NCBI RefSeq assembly: GCF_018403325.1
Contig: NZ_BOSL01000005.1
Coordinates: 275,460 to 339,459 of the forward strand
Origin: Paenibacillus vini
Lineage (GTDB): Bacteria > Bacillota > Bacilli > Paenibacillales > Paenibacillaceae
Direction of reading: 5' to 3'
Length of the DNA stretch: 64,000 nt
The notes under the pieces were generated by a model. It made no database searches and had not been told where the DNA came from. It saw nothing but the letters and a program-made list of their open reading frames with translations. Positions within the stretch are counted from its first letter, which is position 1, and every line of letters starts with the position of its first letter. A program made the translations under genes and the position numbers. Below are positions 19,199 to 28,514 of this stretch, in pieces.

Positions 19199-21794
19199 GT
19201 CGCACCCCTTGCGGGTGCGTGGATTGAAATCGCGATCTCGGCGCGTTTTTCCGCAATGAGTGCGTCGCACCCCTTGCGGGTGCGTGGATTGAAATGTGAC
19301 TTATAAGGCAGTTACGATTGCCACCACAGCGTCGCACCCCTTGCGGGTGCGTGGATTGAAATCCCAAAATGCCAATCATTAATAATGTTGCAGCAGTGTC
19401 GCACCCCTTGCGGGTGCGTGGATTGAAATACGCAGCTGGAGCGATCACATATGTGACAAAGGCGTCGCACCCCTTGCGGGTGCGTGGATTGAAATATCTC
19501 CGTACCAGTCCGTCATAACCTGGGATTCTGTCGCACCCCTTGCGGGTGCGTGGATTGAAATATGATAAAACTCCTCCTGCTGTGTTGTAATGTTTGTCGC
19601 ACCCCTTGCGGGTGCGTGGATTGAAATTCGTACATGCCCGATAGAAAATACCACTGGTTAGTCGCACCCCTTGCGGGTGCGTGGATTGAAATGAAATCAA
19701 TCGTGAAGAAACACGGAAACGGACCGGTCGCACCCCTTGCGGGTGCGTGGATTGAAATGCTATCTCCCCGGCTGGCCTTGTCTCGAAACACGTCGCACCC
19801 CTTGCGGGTGCGTGGATTGAAATAAATAAGTTAAAAGTTTGTGGTATAGTAGATTCGTCGCACCCCTTGCGGGTGCGTGGATTGAAATCGGCCTCCATAC
19901 CGGGGGCCTAAGGTTAGGGAGTCGCACCCCTTGCGGGTGCGTGGATTGAAATAGCCTGTTAGCGCAAGGTTGCGAGCTGCTGAAGGTCGCACCCCTTGCG
20001 GGTGCGTGGATTGAAATCTGTTCAAAGGTCGCAGAATCGTTGCTGTATCGTCGCACCCCTTGCGGGTGCGTGGATTGAAATGGTGCCGCCCTCATTTGTC
20101 ACGCTCGTTATATCTGGTCGCACCCCTTGCGGGTGCGTGGATTGAAATTTGCGTCAAGTAAACAATATGCCATTCAGACGTTGTCGCACCCCTTGCGGGT
20201 GCGTGGATTGAAATGAAAACATGTCGTCCGGCTTGAAGAACAGTCACCGTCGCACCCCTTGCGGGTGCGTGGATTGAAATCAGGTCACCGACCCCACTGG
20301 TAAGCTACCAACGGGTCGCACCCCTTGCGGGTGCGTGGATTGAAATTCTTCCACTTTTGTCAACCGGCCCGCTGTATAAGTCGCACCCCTTGCGGGTGCG
20401 TGGATTGAAATTTAACTCCAGATCAATTTGCCGCGGTTAAGGTCGTCGCACCCCTTGCGGGTGCGTGGATTGAAATCCCCAGGGATGTTTCCACCCCCGG
20501 ACGTGGAGCGTCGCACCCCTTGCGGGTGCGTGGATTGAAATTTTCCCTGCCGTGGCCGCGCACGTGACTGGCTACGGTCGCACCCCTTGCGGGTGCGTGG
20601 ATTGAAATGAAACGTGCCTTTATGTCGCGGATGAGGACGAGCGTCGCACCCCTTGCGGGTGCGTGGATTGAAATAGATAGTGATGGGTTTATGGACCGGT
20701 CGATTAAGGGTCGCACCCCTTGCGGGTGCGTGGATTGAAATCGTTAGGCTGCGAACTCAACCGGTCCGGCCGCCGTCGCACCCCTTGCGGGTGCGTGGAT
20801 TGAAATTATTTCACGCTGAAAGGGTGTGGACGGGTAAACTGGTCGCACCCCTTGCGGGTGCGTGGATTGAAATCTCAATTACGTAAATTTTTCCGCGTTG
20901 CTCGACGTCGCACCCCTTGCGGGTGCGTGGATTGAAATGCGAAGAAAATGAACGTGACCGACGACGTTGCGCGTCGCACCCCTTGCGGGTGCGTGGATTG
21001 AAATGCGAAGAAAATGAACGTGACCGACGACGTTGCGCGTCGCACCCCTTGCGGGTGCGTGGATTGAAATATACCAACAGAGGACAACTTACCTTGATCC
21101 TCAGTCGCACCCCTTGCGGGTGCGTGGATTGAAATCTACTGAATCCGGTGTTGTTGTCGATCCAGACGGTGTCGCACCCCTTGCGGGTGCGTGGATTGAA
21201 ATCTATTTCAATGCTGCCGCCGATAAACTGTCCGGGTCGCACCCCTTGCGGGTGCGTGGATTGAAATAGGGCAGTCAAGGTCTCCAAATGATAGGGGTAT
21301 GTCGCACCCCTTGCGGGTGCGTGGATTGAAATTTTGTAGCCGTGGCTTGTTTCAAGTTGTTGACGAGTCGCACCCCTTGCGGGTGCGTGGATTGAAATAC
21401 TAAGATCTGCAAAAGACAAAAAAGAGACGGTGAGTCGCACCCCTTGCGGGTGCGTGGATTGAAATGACTCGGGAATGAAGTACTGTGAAACGGTGTATTG
21501 TCGCACCCCTGCGGGTGCGTGGATTGAAATAGTCAAGATTTACGGAGATGTAGATAAGCTTTATGTCGCCCCCCTTGCGGGTGCGTGGATTGAAATTTCG
21601 GGGAGATTACAAGCGCCCGGCGAACCGCAAGTCGCACCCTTTACGGGTGTGTGGATTGAAATACCGCGATAAATAGCGTTTTAATCAGCGCGGCGTGGTC
21701 GTACCCTAGCGGGTGTGTGGATTGAAAAAATTTATCATGAACCCTGGAGATGCCATTCAATCCACGCACCTCATACAGGTGCGTGGATTGAAAT
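19199..21794 (+). CRISPR. CRISPR array 2, type I-C, 40 repeats, degenerate at its 3' end
   Basis: The 32-base repeats begin GTCGCACCCCTTGCGGGTGC and end GTGGATTGAAAT. I counted 40 repeats with spacers of 33-36 bases. Repeats 1-35 look uniform. The 3' end decays step by step: repeat 36 (21500) lacks one base, repeat 37 (21565) has GTCGCCCCC, repeat 38 (21631) has three to four changes, repeat 39 (21698) is eroded, and repeat 40 (21763-21794) keeps mainly its 3' half. Two adjacent spacers (20939-20972 and 21005-21038) are identical. The leader is on the cas2 side. The repeat differs from array 1 in the loop and in one compensated stem pair. Confidence 0.98.
21756..21792. repeat. 16-bp perfect palindrome built from CRISPR repeat sequence
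   Basis: TTCAATCCACGCACCT (21756-21771) and AGGTGCGTGGATTGAA (21777-21792) are exact inverted copies with the 5-base loop CATAC. The right arm is the 3' half of eroded repeat 40. The left arm is an inverted copy of the same repeat part lying partly in the preceding spacer slot. Confidence 0.85.
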
Positions 21795-21828
21795 TTTCAT
21801 CTCTTTTACTTCTCCTCTAAACTTGATA

Positions 21829-21860
21829 GTCGCGTCCCTCGCGGGCCACCTACTGAAACA
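21829..21860 (+). repeat. Relic CRISPR repeat of array-1 type
   Basis: The stretch starting GTCGCGTCCCTCGCGG and ending ACTGAAAC aligns with the array-1 repeat (TCCCTCGCGG core), not the array-2 repeat. It sits exactly one spacer length (34 bases, 21795-21828) after repeat 40, so it keeps the array register. Confidence 0.65.
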
Positions 21861-21932
21861 CCTCACTTAGATATACTATATTTTCCAATCCTCTATCCGT
21901 GCCCACCGCCTTAACCCAACCCCTCCGTATGT

Positions 21933-21938
21933 TATAAT
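21933..21938 (+). promoter_or_regulatory. Putative -10 box upstream of the EF-G-like GTPase
   Basis: TATAAT lies about 30 bases before the start codon. The only -35 candidate is a weak TTAACC 16 bases upstream. Confidence 0.4.
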
Positions 21939-21969
21939 AGATTACTAGGCTCGCAACCGGAGGAAGCTC

Positions 21970-23925
21970 ATGAACAAGACGATTGGAATTTTAGCGCATG
22001 TGGATGCGGGGAAGACCACTTTCTCGGAGCAGCTGCTCTACTATACAAAGAGTATTAAACAGCGGGGGCGCGTCGACCACCAGGATGCCTTTCTGGACAG
22101 CCATCAAATCGAGCGGCAACGGGGGATTACGGTGTTTGCCGATCAGGGACGATTTTCGTATGGGAATGACGAGTATTATCTGATCGATACGCCGGGACAT
22201 ATCGACTTCTCTCCAGAGACGGAACGGGCGATTCAAGCGATGGATATGGCGATCATTATTGTTAGCGCCGTGGAGGGCATCGAAGGCCAGACGGAAACGG
22301 TCTGGGAGCTGCTCAGAAAACATCGGATTCCCTGTTTCTTCTTCATTAATAAGACGGACCGAGTCGGGGCGGACGTCCCTCGGGTGGTTCAGGACATTCG
22401 AGCCAATTTCTCCTCGGATCTTTGCAATTTGACGGATGGGTTTGCCGAGGATGGCGGAATGAGCGAAGAGTGGATTGATTTCGTTGCCGAACGTGACGAG
22501 GCTCTGCTGGAGTATTATCTGGAGAAAGGCTACGACAGAGAGATGTGGCTGAATGCGATGCGGCGCCTGATTCAGAAGAATCAGGCATATTCCTATGCTT
22601 ACGGCTCCGCGCTGCAAGGAATCGGGATCGAAAGCTTCCTGCACAAGCTTCATCTGCTAACGGAAACCGATTATTCAAACGAAGGCCCGTTTGCGGGTCG
22701 TGTCTACCGTATACGCTATGATGATCATGGTACCCGAATCACTTTCATCAAAGCTTTATGCGGAACCTTGAGCGTAAGGGATAACTTGAAGTATGGGGAT
22801 GCGGATCGACCCGTCACCGAAAAAATTACGCAAATCCGGAAATACAACGGGCGTGAGTTTATGCCGGTTGACCGGGTGCAGGCAGGCGAGCTGTTTGCTG
22901 TCACCGGTTTATCCATGGCCGCCGTCGGGGATGGCATAGGGGAATTACAGGAAAAAGCGGTATACGAAATGGTGCCCACTTTAAAGTCCAAGGTTATTTT
23001 CGAGCCCGGGATCCATGTTAAAGAGGCGCTTGCCTATTTTAAAATACTCGATGCGGAAGATCCTTCGCTGAATGTGATCTGGGACGATAGACTGCAGGAA
23101 ATCCAGCTTCATGTGATGGGGAAGATCCAGCTTGAAGTGTTGGAACAGCTAATCTATGAGCGCTTTAAACTCAAGGTGAAATTTGACCGTCCGGAAATAC
23201 TGTATAAGGAAACGATCGACACCCAGGTGAACGGTTACGGCCATTTTGAACCGCTGGGGCACTATGCCGAGGTGCATCTGCAGTTACGGCCAGGCGAGCG
23301 GAATTCGGGGATTACGTTAAAAAATGTCTGTCATGCCGATGATTTGTCCGTCGGGAATCAGAACCTGATCCGTCACCACCTGTTTGAACGGGAGCATCAC
23401 GGTCTGCTGACCGGCTCGCCGCTAACCGATGTCGAGATCACCTTGTTGACCGGAAGAGCCCATAATAAGCATACGACGGGCGGAGACTTCAGAGAGGCTT
23501 CGTACAGAGCGTTGCGTCAGGGATTGGAGCAATCGTCCAACGTCCTGCTAGAGCCATATTACCAGTTTAAAATCAAAGTGGACCTCGAACAGATCGGCCG
23601 CGTCATCTCGGATATCGGGCAGGCCAACGGCAGACTGGATGCTCCCCGAAATGAGGGGGAGAAGGCTATTTTGACGGGAACCGTGCCGGTAGCTACATTT
23701 ATGGATTACAATAGCCAGCTAGCTTCCTTTACTCATGGAAAAGGCGTGCTTAGTCTGACTTTTGCCGGATATGACCGATGCCATAATGAGCAGGAGATCA
23801 TTGAAAGAATCGGTTATAACAAAGATGCCGATCCTGAATATACTTCCTCTTCGATCTTTTGCGCCAAGGGTCAAGGATATACGGTGGGGTGGAAAGAAGC
23901 CGAAGGGAATATGCACGCTTTATAA
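21970..23925 (+). CDS. TetM/EF-G-like translation factor GTPase
   Basis: 651 residues, close to the ~640 of tetracycline ribosomal protection proteins. The GTPase domain is intact: AHVDAGKTT (P-loop), RGITV (switch I), DTPGHIDF (switch II) and NKTD. The EF-G-like domains II to V follow, with ETIDTQVNGYGHFEPLGHY at the start of domain IV. In real Tet(M)/Tet(O) proteins a domain IV loop with a SPVS-type sequence displaces tetracycline. Here that place reads RAHNKHTTGGDFR, so resistance should not be assumed. It may be a ribosome-rescue or intrinsic antibiotic-tolerance factor. GGAGGAAGCTC precedes the ATG. It lies next to the eroded end of array 2 and 39 bp before the SEC-C gene. Confidence 0.85.
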   Translation: MNKTIGILAHVDAGKTTFSEQLLYYTKSIKQRGRVDHQDAFLDSHQIERQRGITVFADQGRFSYGNDEYYLIDTPGHIDFSPETERAIQAMDMAIIIVSAVEGIEGQTETVWELLRKHRIPCFFFINKTDRVGADVPRVVQDIRANFSSDLCNLTDGFAEDGGMSEEWIDFVAERDEALLEYYLEKGYDREMWLNAMRRLIQKNQAYSYAYGSALQGIGIESFLHKLHLLTETDYSNEGPFAGRVYRIRYDDHGTRITFIKALCGTLSVRDNLKYGDADRPVTEKITQIRKYNGREFMPVDRVQAGELFAVTGLSMAAVGDGIGELQEKAVYEMVPTLKSKVIFEPGIHVKEALAYFKILDAEDPSLNVIWDDRLQEIQLHVMGKIQLEVLEQLIYERFKLKVKFDRPEILYKETIDTQVNGYGHFEPLGHYAEVHLQLRPGERNSGITLKNVCHADDLSVGNQNLIRHHLFEREHHGLLTGSPLTDVEITLLTGRAHNKHTTGGDFREASYRALRQGLEQSSNVLLEPYYQFKIKVDLEQIGRVISDIGQANGRLDAPRNEGEKAILTGTVPVATFMDYNSQLASFTHGKGVLSLTFAGYDRCHNEQEIIERIGYNKDADPEYTSSSIFCAKGQGYTVGWKEAEGNMHAL

Positions 23926-23964
23926 TTTCGGTTACGACTTAATATTTAAAAAAAGGAGTTTATA

Positions 23965-25125
23965 ATGACAAACGATTTTGAAGAAATGTTGGAGCAAACG
24001 AATATACAGTACGCAATCGTCGGCGAGGTGAACCCGTCTTTAAAAGAAACCCTGAAGGGTTTAACCAAGACGCGGACGGCATCGCTTGCCAGAGCATATC
24101 AAGTACCCGGCCGATCGAAAATGAAACAAGCCGAGCTGGCCAAGGCGGTTCAGGAGTATATCACGAACCCCGCTCAACTGGAGTCGATTCTCCTCATTCT
24201 GGATGCTGCGGAATGGGCAGTGTTTGAGGCGGCTTATGGTGATTCTTTCGTGCAGGACAACTACCTCCCGTACGGGTATTACCGGCTCATGCTGGAGCTA
24301 GGGATCGTGTTTACTTACTTTAATGAAGGTAAGCTGTACCTGGTGATGCCTGATGAAGTGAAGGAAGTATTTACGAAATTAAATACGCCGGAGTTTGCGA
24401 AAAAACGCAGTAAAATGGCGCTGGTATTCGACTATCTGCTTGCTTTGTCCAACTTGTATGGAATTTATACGCCGGACAAGCTTCTTGAAATATACAATGG
24501 GCAAAATGCCTCCGACCCTCTTGAACAAGAGGAATTGGATGAAATCATCAAGCAGTTTTTGCAAAGGGAACAGAATTTTGTTCTGGAAGAAGGATATCTG
24601 ATTAATGTGGGGCTGGTCTACAACAGCGAGGAAGGGGAATTGCAGTCATTGCTGCAGGAAATTCAAGGAAAACCGCATTATGTTCCGGATAAGACGGAAT
24701 TGCTGAAATACGCGGATGACGGTTACTTTGAAATGACTCCCCAGCTTGTCTCGTTAAAAGCCTATGTCCTGGATCGGATGAGCGATGACGAGGAAATGGT
24801 TGATGCGCTGGTGGATGACATTCAGCTTGCCTGTTCCATGAATGCGCCGCTGGATCAGCTGATTTATGAATTCGAAAGACGGGATCTGGTGTTTGAAAAC
24901 CCGAAGGAAGCGGAGCGGGTAATCGGCTTGATCGTCGAAATAAGCAACCATACAAGAACTTGGGCCAACTGCGGACATACCCTAGATGAACTGGGTGCTT
25001 CCAAGCTGGTGTCGGGCCAGAAAGCGGGAGGGGCCAACGCTCCGGTTCAATCGGCAAAAGTCGGCCGGAATGAACCGTGCCCATGCGGCAGCGGATTGAA
25101 GTATAAGAAGTGCTGCGGCAAATAA
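23965..25125 (+). CDS. SEC-C motif protein with SAP/Rho-N-like N-terminal region
   Basis: 386 residues. The C-terminus ends in a textbook SEC-C zinc motif (NEPCPCGSG...KKCCGK), the module found at the end of SecA that binds metal, SecB or ribosomes. Residues ~25-65 ([20 protein letters not shown] and [11 protein letters not shown]) resemble small helix-extension-helix nucleic-acid-binding segments. The centre is an acidic helical region without a recognised family. Ribosome-binding site AAAGGAG precedes the ATG, 39 bp after the GTPase gene, which suggests co-transcription. A function in translation or protein quality control is only inferred from the SEC-C module and its neighbour. Confidence 0.75.
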   Translation: MTNDFEEMLEQTNIQYAIVGEVNPSLKETLKGLTKTRTASLARAYQVPGRSKMKQAELAKAVQEYITNPAQLESILLILDAAEWAVFEAAYGDSFVQDNYLPYGYYRLMLELGIVFTYFNEGKLYLVMPDEVKEVFTKLNTPEFAKKRSKMALVFDYLLALSNLYGIYTPDKLLEIYNGQNASDPLEQEELDEIIKQFLQREQNFVLEEGYLINVGLVYNSEEGELQSLLQEIQGKPHYVPDKTELLKYADDGYFEMTPQLVSLKAYVLDRMSDDEEMVDALVDDIQLACSMNAPLDQLIYEFERRDLVFENPKEAERVIGLIVEISNHTRTWANCGHTLDELGASKLVSGQKAGGANAPVQSAKVGRNEPCPCGSGLKYKKCCGK

Positions 25126-25141
25126 GGGGGCTATGGACAAA

Positions 25142-25180
25142 AAGCGTAAATGTCCACCTGGATGGTGGACGTTTACGCTT
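25142..25180. terminator. Bidirectional terminator hairpin overlapping the relP stop codon
   Basis: AAGCGTAAA-GTCCACC pairs with GGTGGAC-TTTACGCTT around a TGGAT loop. The right arm contains the last codons and stop of the convergent relP gene (stop at 25173-25175), so one hairpin serves both units. Confidence 0.75.
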
Positions 25181-25919
25181 GACCCAGTCCCTCGGATACT
25201 AGTTTGAGCAGGTTATCCGGAATTTTGAACTTCTCGTTGTTGATCAGCAATTGAAGATCATTGCCGGGTTCGGATTGTTGGGCCAGCTTGATTTCTTCCA
25301 TCTCCTGTTGGAGCTGCTCCATTTTCAAATCCAGTTCATAGGCGGTGTCGGCCGCGACTTTTAAATCTTTGAGCAAACGCTCAGGTACAGCCTCGTTGTA
25401 TTTATAGAAAATCTTATGCTCCAGGCTTGCCCAGAAATCCATGGCGATCGTCCGGATTTGGACTTCAACGCACATCAGTTCCTCGCCATCGGACATGAAT
25501 ACCGGAACTTCAACCAGAAGGTGAAGGCTTTTATAGCCGTTTGCCTTCGGTTTTTTTATATAATCTTTAACGGACAGAATATTCAAGTCCTTTTGGCTTT
25601 GCAGCATCTGGCTGATCCGATATATGTCCGATATAAACGAACAAGTTATTCGAATGCCGGCGATATCTTTAATATTGTTCTTGATGTCTGTAAGCGAGGT
25701 CGCGCCGCCTTTGCGATACAGCTTTTTCATGATGCTTTCCGGAGACTTCAATCTGGATTTCGTATGCTCGATCGGATTGTAATCGTGAAGCAGCTGAAAT
25801 TCTTCCTGTAAAATTTCGATTTTCGTTTCGACTTCCTGCAGGGCAAATTTATACATCATCATGAAGCGGGTCAGATTTTTTTGAATTACTTTCATCTGTT
25901 CGATGGGATTGTGTGTCAT
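25173..25919 (-). CDS. relP: Small alarmone synthetase RelP (SasA/YwaC type)
   Basis: 248 residues. It transfers pyrophosphate from ATP to GDP or GTP to make (p)ppGpp and has no hydrolase domain. Residues ~45-190 match the synthetase fold: HNPIEHTKSR-like NPIEHTKSRLKSPESI, KNNIKDIAGIRITCSFI, NGYKSLHLLVEVPV and QIRTIAMDFWASLEHKI. The wording NPIEHTKSR and CSFISDIYRI is closer to B. subtilis YwaC than to YjbM. The C-terminal ~45 residues extend beyond the usual ~210, with a Gln/Glu-rich helix and a tail ending SEGLGQA. A TATAAT box on the minus strand (25969-25974) lies about 50 bases upstream. Confidence 0.92.
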   Translation of the reverse strand: MTHNPIEQMKVIQKNLTRFMMMYKFALQEVETKIEILQEEFQLLHDYNPIEHTKSRLKSPESIMKKLYRKGGATSLTDIKNNIKDIAGIRITCSFISDIYRISQMLQSQKDLNILSVKDYIKKPKANGYKSLHLLVEVPVFMSDGEELMCVEVQIRTIAMDFWASLEHKIFYKYNEAVPERLLKDLKVAADTAYELDLKMEQLQQEMEEIKLAQQSEPGNDLQLLINNEKFKIPDNLLKLVSEGLGQA

Positions 25920-26017
25920 GTTTACCGTCCTTCTGGTGCAAAAGAGTATGGAAAGCGTATGTCCTTCTATTATAGCCTATTTCCGATTCCGCTTTCCAAC
26001 TGTCTTAAAAGAGTTAG

Positions 26018-27274
26018 TTAGAACGGCTTCATGTTCAGCGTGTCGACCTTCTCGCTGGAAATATCGACGCCCATTCTCTGCGTAATCTCCCGGTAATGGC
26101 CTGCGCGGCGTTTAACCGGGCTGCCTTCGACCTCGCCCAAATTGGCTTCGAGGCCGTTCAGGACCATAATAGTGGTGCCAAAGCCGGGACTGCCGAGGCC
26201 CTTCAGCCTCTCGTCCGCGTTCGGCTTCCATCTGCCGACCATCACGTCATGGGCCGAAGGCTTCGGAGCTTGCGGGGTCATCCAGAACAGGATGGCCGTC
26301 ATATAGCCGATTTTTCCATCGGCCGCTACTATTTCCGGATTGTTGAGCAGGACGCTTTTATCCCCATAAATAATGGAACTGAATAATCCATAGTTAAAGT
26401 TCCAGCTCAGCATGATCGGCCCGCGGCCGTAATATCGTTTGTCGGTGGTCCCCGGGAACAGTTCGGCGGTGCCCGGATCGACGAACGCATCCATGTTGGC
26501 GCCGGTCCGGCCCGCTATGTTCTCGTTCCAGAACAGGCCCCAGCGCAGTGGACCGCCCGGTGCTGCATCCCAGCCGCCGCCGGTTTCATGCGACAGGTTG
26601 GCAAGAAACGCGGCCAGCTCCCGTTTGCGGTTCTTTTTGAAGCCTTCTTTCAGGAAGGTTCCGCAGTCGACAATCACGGACTCGATCGGTTTCAGCTTAT
26701 TCTCGGCCGAATTGAAATCGGCGGAGCGAAGGACCAGCGTCTCGACCTTGGCCTCTTTGTCCAGCCTATGTATTTCCTGGGCGGAGGTCCAGGTCCCGGT
26801 TCGGGTGCTGATCTTTATTTTCAGGTTAGAAACTTCAGCTACGGCATTCATGAGATTGTCATATGAAAAATAATCGGTTTGATCCTCTTTGAAGTACTCT
26901 TTTCCTTTTGCCACTTTGAACCATTCCTCGGAGCCTAACCGATAGGGGAACAATTCCTCAAAATCTTTCTCCGACAAAAGGGCCTTTACGGCTTCGATCG
27001 CTTTATCGGGCGAATAGTCGGGATCGATGCCGTCCCATTCCCGGAAAATATCTTTACGCTGCAAGAGACGGTGTTCACCGACGAGTAGTGAACTGCCCTG
27101 ATACTGGACAGGACTAAGGACAGGGGGCTTTTCATTTGGGTGCGGCGGGGCGGGCTTCGAAGCTCCTTCCAGGGCGAATGCGGACAGGGGAGCCGCAAGC
27201 AAGGCGGTGCCTAAAGCGATAGGTAGACTGCGGCGCAGTACCTTGGTCATAACAGGGGACTTTCGATCGGACAT
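26018..27274 (-). CDS. Secreted family 19 chitinase-like glycoside hydrolase
   Basis: About 418 residues. An N-terminal signal peptide (VLRRSLPIALGTALLAAPLS, cleavage after AFA) sends it out of the cell. The C-terminal half carries GH19 hallmarks: FLANLSHETGGGW with the catalytic Glu, RYYGRGPIMLSWNFNYG, and a late ITQRMGVD tail. Such enzymes hydrolyse beta-1,4 links in chitin. Related lysozyme-like members cut peptidoglycan, so the substrate is open. The ~190 residues between signal and catalytic domain are unrecognised. The start at 27274 (MSDRK) is preferred over 27280 because GGAG lies 7 bases before it. It is a single gene. Confidence 0.87.
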   Translation of the reverse strand: MSDRKSPVMTKVLRRSLPIALGTALLAAPLSAFALEGASKPAPPHPNEKPPVLSPVQYQGSSLLVGEHRLLQRKDIFREWDGIDPDYSPDKAIEAVKALLSEKDFEELFPYRLGSEEWFKVAKGKEYFKEDQTDYFSYDNLMNAVAEVSNLKIKISTRTGTWTSAQEIHRLDKEAKVETLVLRSADFNSAENKLKPIESVIVDCGTFLKEGFKKNRKRELAAFLANLSHETGGGWDAAPGGPLRWGLFWNENIAGRTGANMDAFVDPGTAELFPGTTDKRYYGRGPIMLSWNFNYGLFSSIIYGDKSVLLNNPEIVAADGKIGYMTAILFWMTPQAPKPSAHDVMVGRWKPNADERLKGLGSPGFGTTIMVLNGLEANLGEVEGSPVKRRAGHYREITQRMGVDISSEKVDTLNMKPF

Positions 27275-27559
27275 ACACATTCTCCTTTTCCGTGGGTTGA
27301 TAACGCTTCCATATTACTTAGGCGTTTTTTCGATGTATATAGGTAGTGCTGCCCACGGGAAAAAGACCAACGGCTTTCCGGCGAAAAAAAAATCCCATGC
27401 CGCTGATCAAGGAGGACCAACAGCAGGGGATAAGATGTTGAAATAAGAGAGGTGCGGTCGGATCTTTGCGGCCCTCCTCCCCGAGGTCTGGATCTGTAAT
27501 ACCATCGGAAGAATGCGGAATATAGGAATAAAGCCGCTGGGATAAATTTATCTTATTGA

Positions 27560-28330
27560 TCATTGCGACGGCGGCAATCCTTCTTTTTGAAGCCTGTACC
27601 AATGGGTGTAGACTTCGGTATAGCCAATTTTGGCGTACAGCGACCTTGCGGGCCCATTATTGGCGACTACGGCCAGGTAGCTGTCCGTTGCCCCGTTGGC
27701 TTGACCCCACTGAAGCAGATGCAATATCATCTGTTCCCCGAAGCCTTGATTTCTGTAAGCGGCATCCGTAACGATGTTATACAGTCCGATAAACCCTCGC
27801 TCAATTACCCCCAGGCCGCAGGCGACCGCTTGTCCGTTATGATACAGCAAAATAAAGCCTTTCCGGGTTCGGATGTGAGATAGCATCCGTACCATCGTGT
27901 CCATTTTTCCCGCCGAAGCCTGATCCATTTTGCTGTATTGCTCCAGCCATTCCTCATCCGCATGCTCCAGGATTTTGACGGTATTGAGCAGGGGTTCCGC
28001 AAGGCGGTCCAGCTTCAGGGTTTGAATGCTGGTGATGTCGATCATCTCGTAGCCTCTTTGTTCCAGAGCAGTGTCCAGATCGGCGGGATGAATGAACGGC
28101 GTGATTTTAAAGATGGCGGGCAGCTGATTGGCAGCGTAAACTTTTTCGCATTCCTCGATCTTCTGATTCATATCCAGCGTAGATCCGAACAGAGGGCTGA
28201 CCGAGTTGGACCGCTTGGTGACTCCTTCCGCAAAACGCAGTATCCATCCGTCATAGAGCAGGGTGGTTAAGGCGGGCCAATTGTTTAGCGCCAGCTCTTC
28301 AATCAATTTATGATCCATACTGTTCGACAT
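27560..28330 (-). CDS. GNAT family N-acetyltransferase
   Basis: 256 residues. The C-terminal half has the acetyl-CoA-binding GNAT core: YNIVTDAAYRNQGFGEQMI is motif A (QGFG), followed by a NGPARSLYAKIGYTEVYTHW motif B region. The N-terminal ~110 residues (LALNNWPALTTLLYDGWILR) match the duplicated-GNAT layout common in Bacillales proteins of this size. It probably acetylates a small molecule or amino-terminal amine, but the substrate cannot be read. It diverges from yojF-bshB2 across a palindromic AT-rich region. Confidence 0.85.
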   Translation of the reverse strand: MSNSMDHKLIEELALNNWPALTTLLYDGWILRFAEGVTKRSNSVSPLFGSTLDMNQKIEECEKVYAANQLPAIFKITPFIHPADLDTALEQRGYEMIDITSIQTLKLDRLAEPLLNTVKILEHADEEWLEQYSKMDQASAGKMDTMVRMLSHIRTRKGFILLYHNGQAVACGLGVIERGFIGLYNIVTDAAYRNQGFGEQMILHLLQWGQANGATDSYLAVVANNGPARSLYAKIGYTEVYTHWYRLQKEGLPPSQ

Positions 28331-28373
28331 CTCCTATGAATGGAATAGTTTATTTCGGATAATTATACATATT

Positions 28374-28413
28374 AGTGAATATATATTCAACATATATTCA
28401 ACATATATTCACT
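28374..28413. promoter_or_regulatory. AT-rich operator-like array: triple 11-mer inside a palindrome
   Basis: Three tandem copies of ATATATTCAAC (28381, 28392, 28403, the last ending in CAC) are enclosed by the outer inverted repeat AGTGAATATAT (28374-28384) and ATATATTCACT (28403-28413). It lies in the divergent control region between the GNAT gene and yojF. It looks like a multi-site regulator target. The binding protein is unknown. Confidence 0.55.
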
Positions 28414-28462
28414 ATGTTTATTTTATTGTATGAACTTTCAATCAGCCTTGGTTTTGAAATCC

Positions 28463-28471
28463 TGATATAAT
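28463..28471 (+). promoter_or_regulatory. Extended -10 promoter of yojF-bshB2
   Basis: TGATATAAT is a perfect extended -10 (TGnTATAAT) about 44 bases before the yojF start, with no good -35 box. This suggests reliance on the extended element or on an activator at the nearby repeats. Confidence 0.5.
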
Positions 28472-28514
28472 AAACGGGTTGGTATTTTTAAAAAGAAGAA
28501 GGTACTGGATCACG

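Noticed and set aside
21970-23925. Calling this gene a tetracycline resistance determinant
   Set aside because: The domain IV loop needed for drug release is not conserved, so only the family is claimed.
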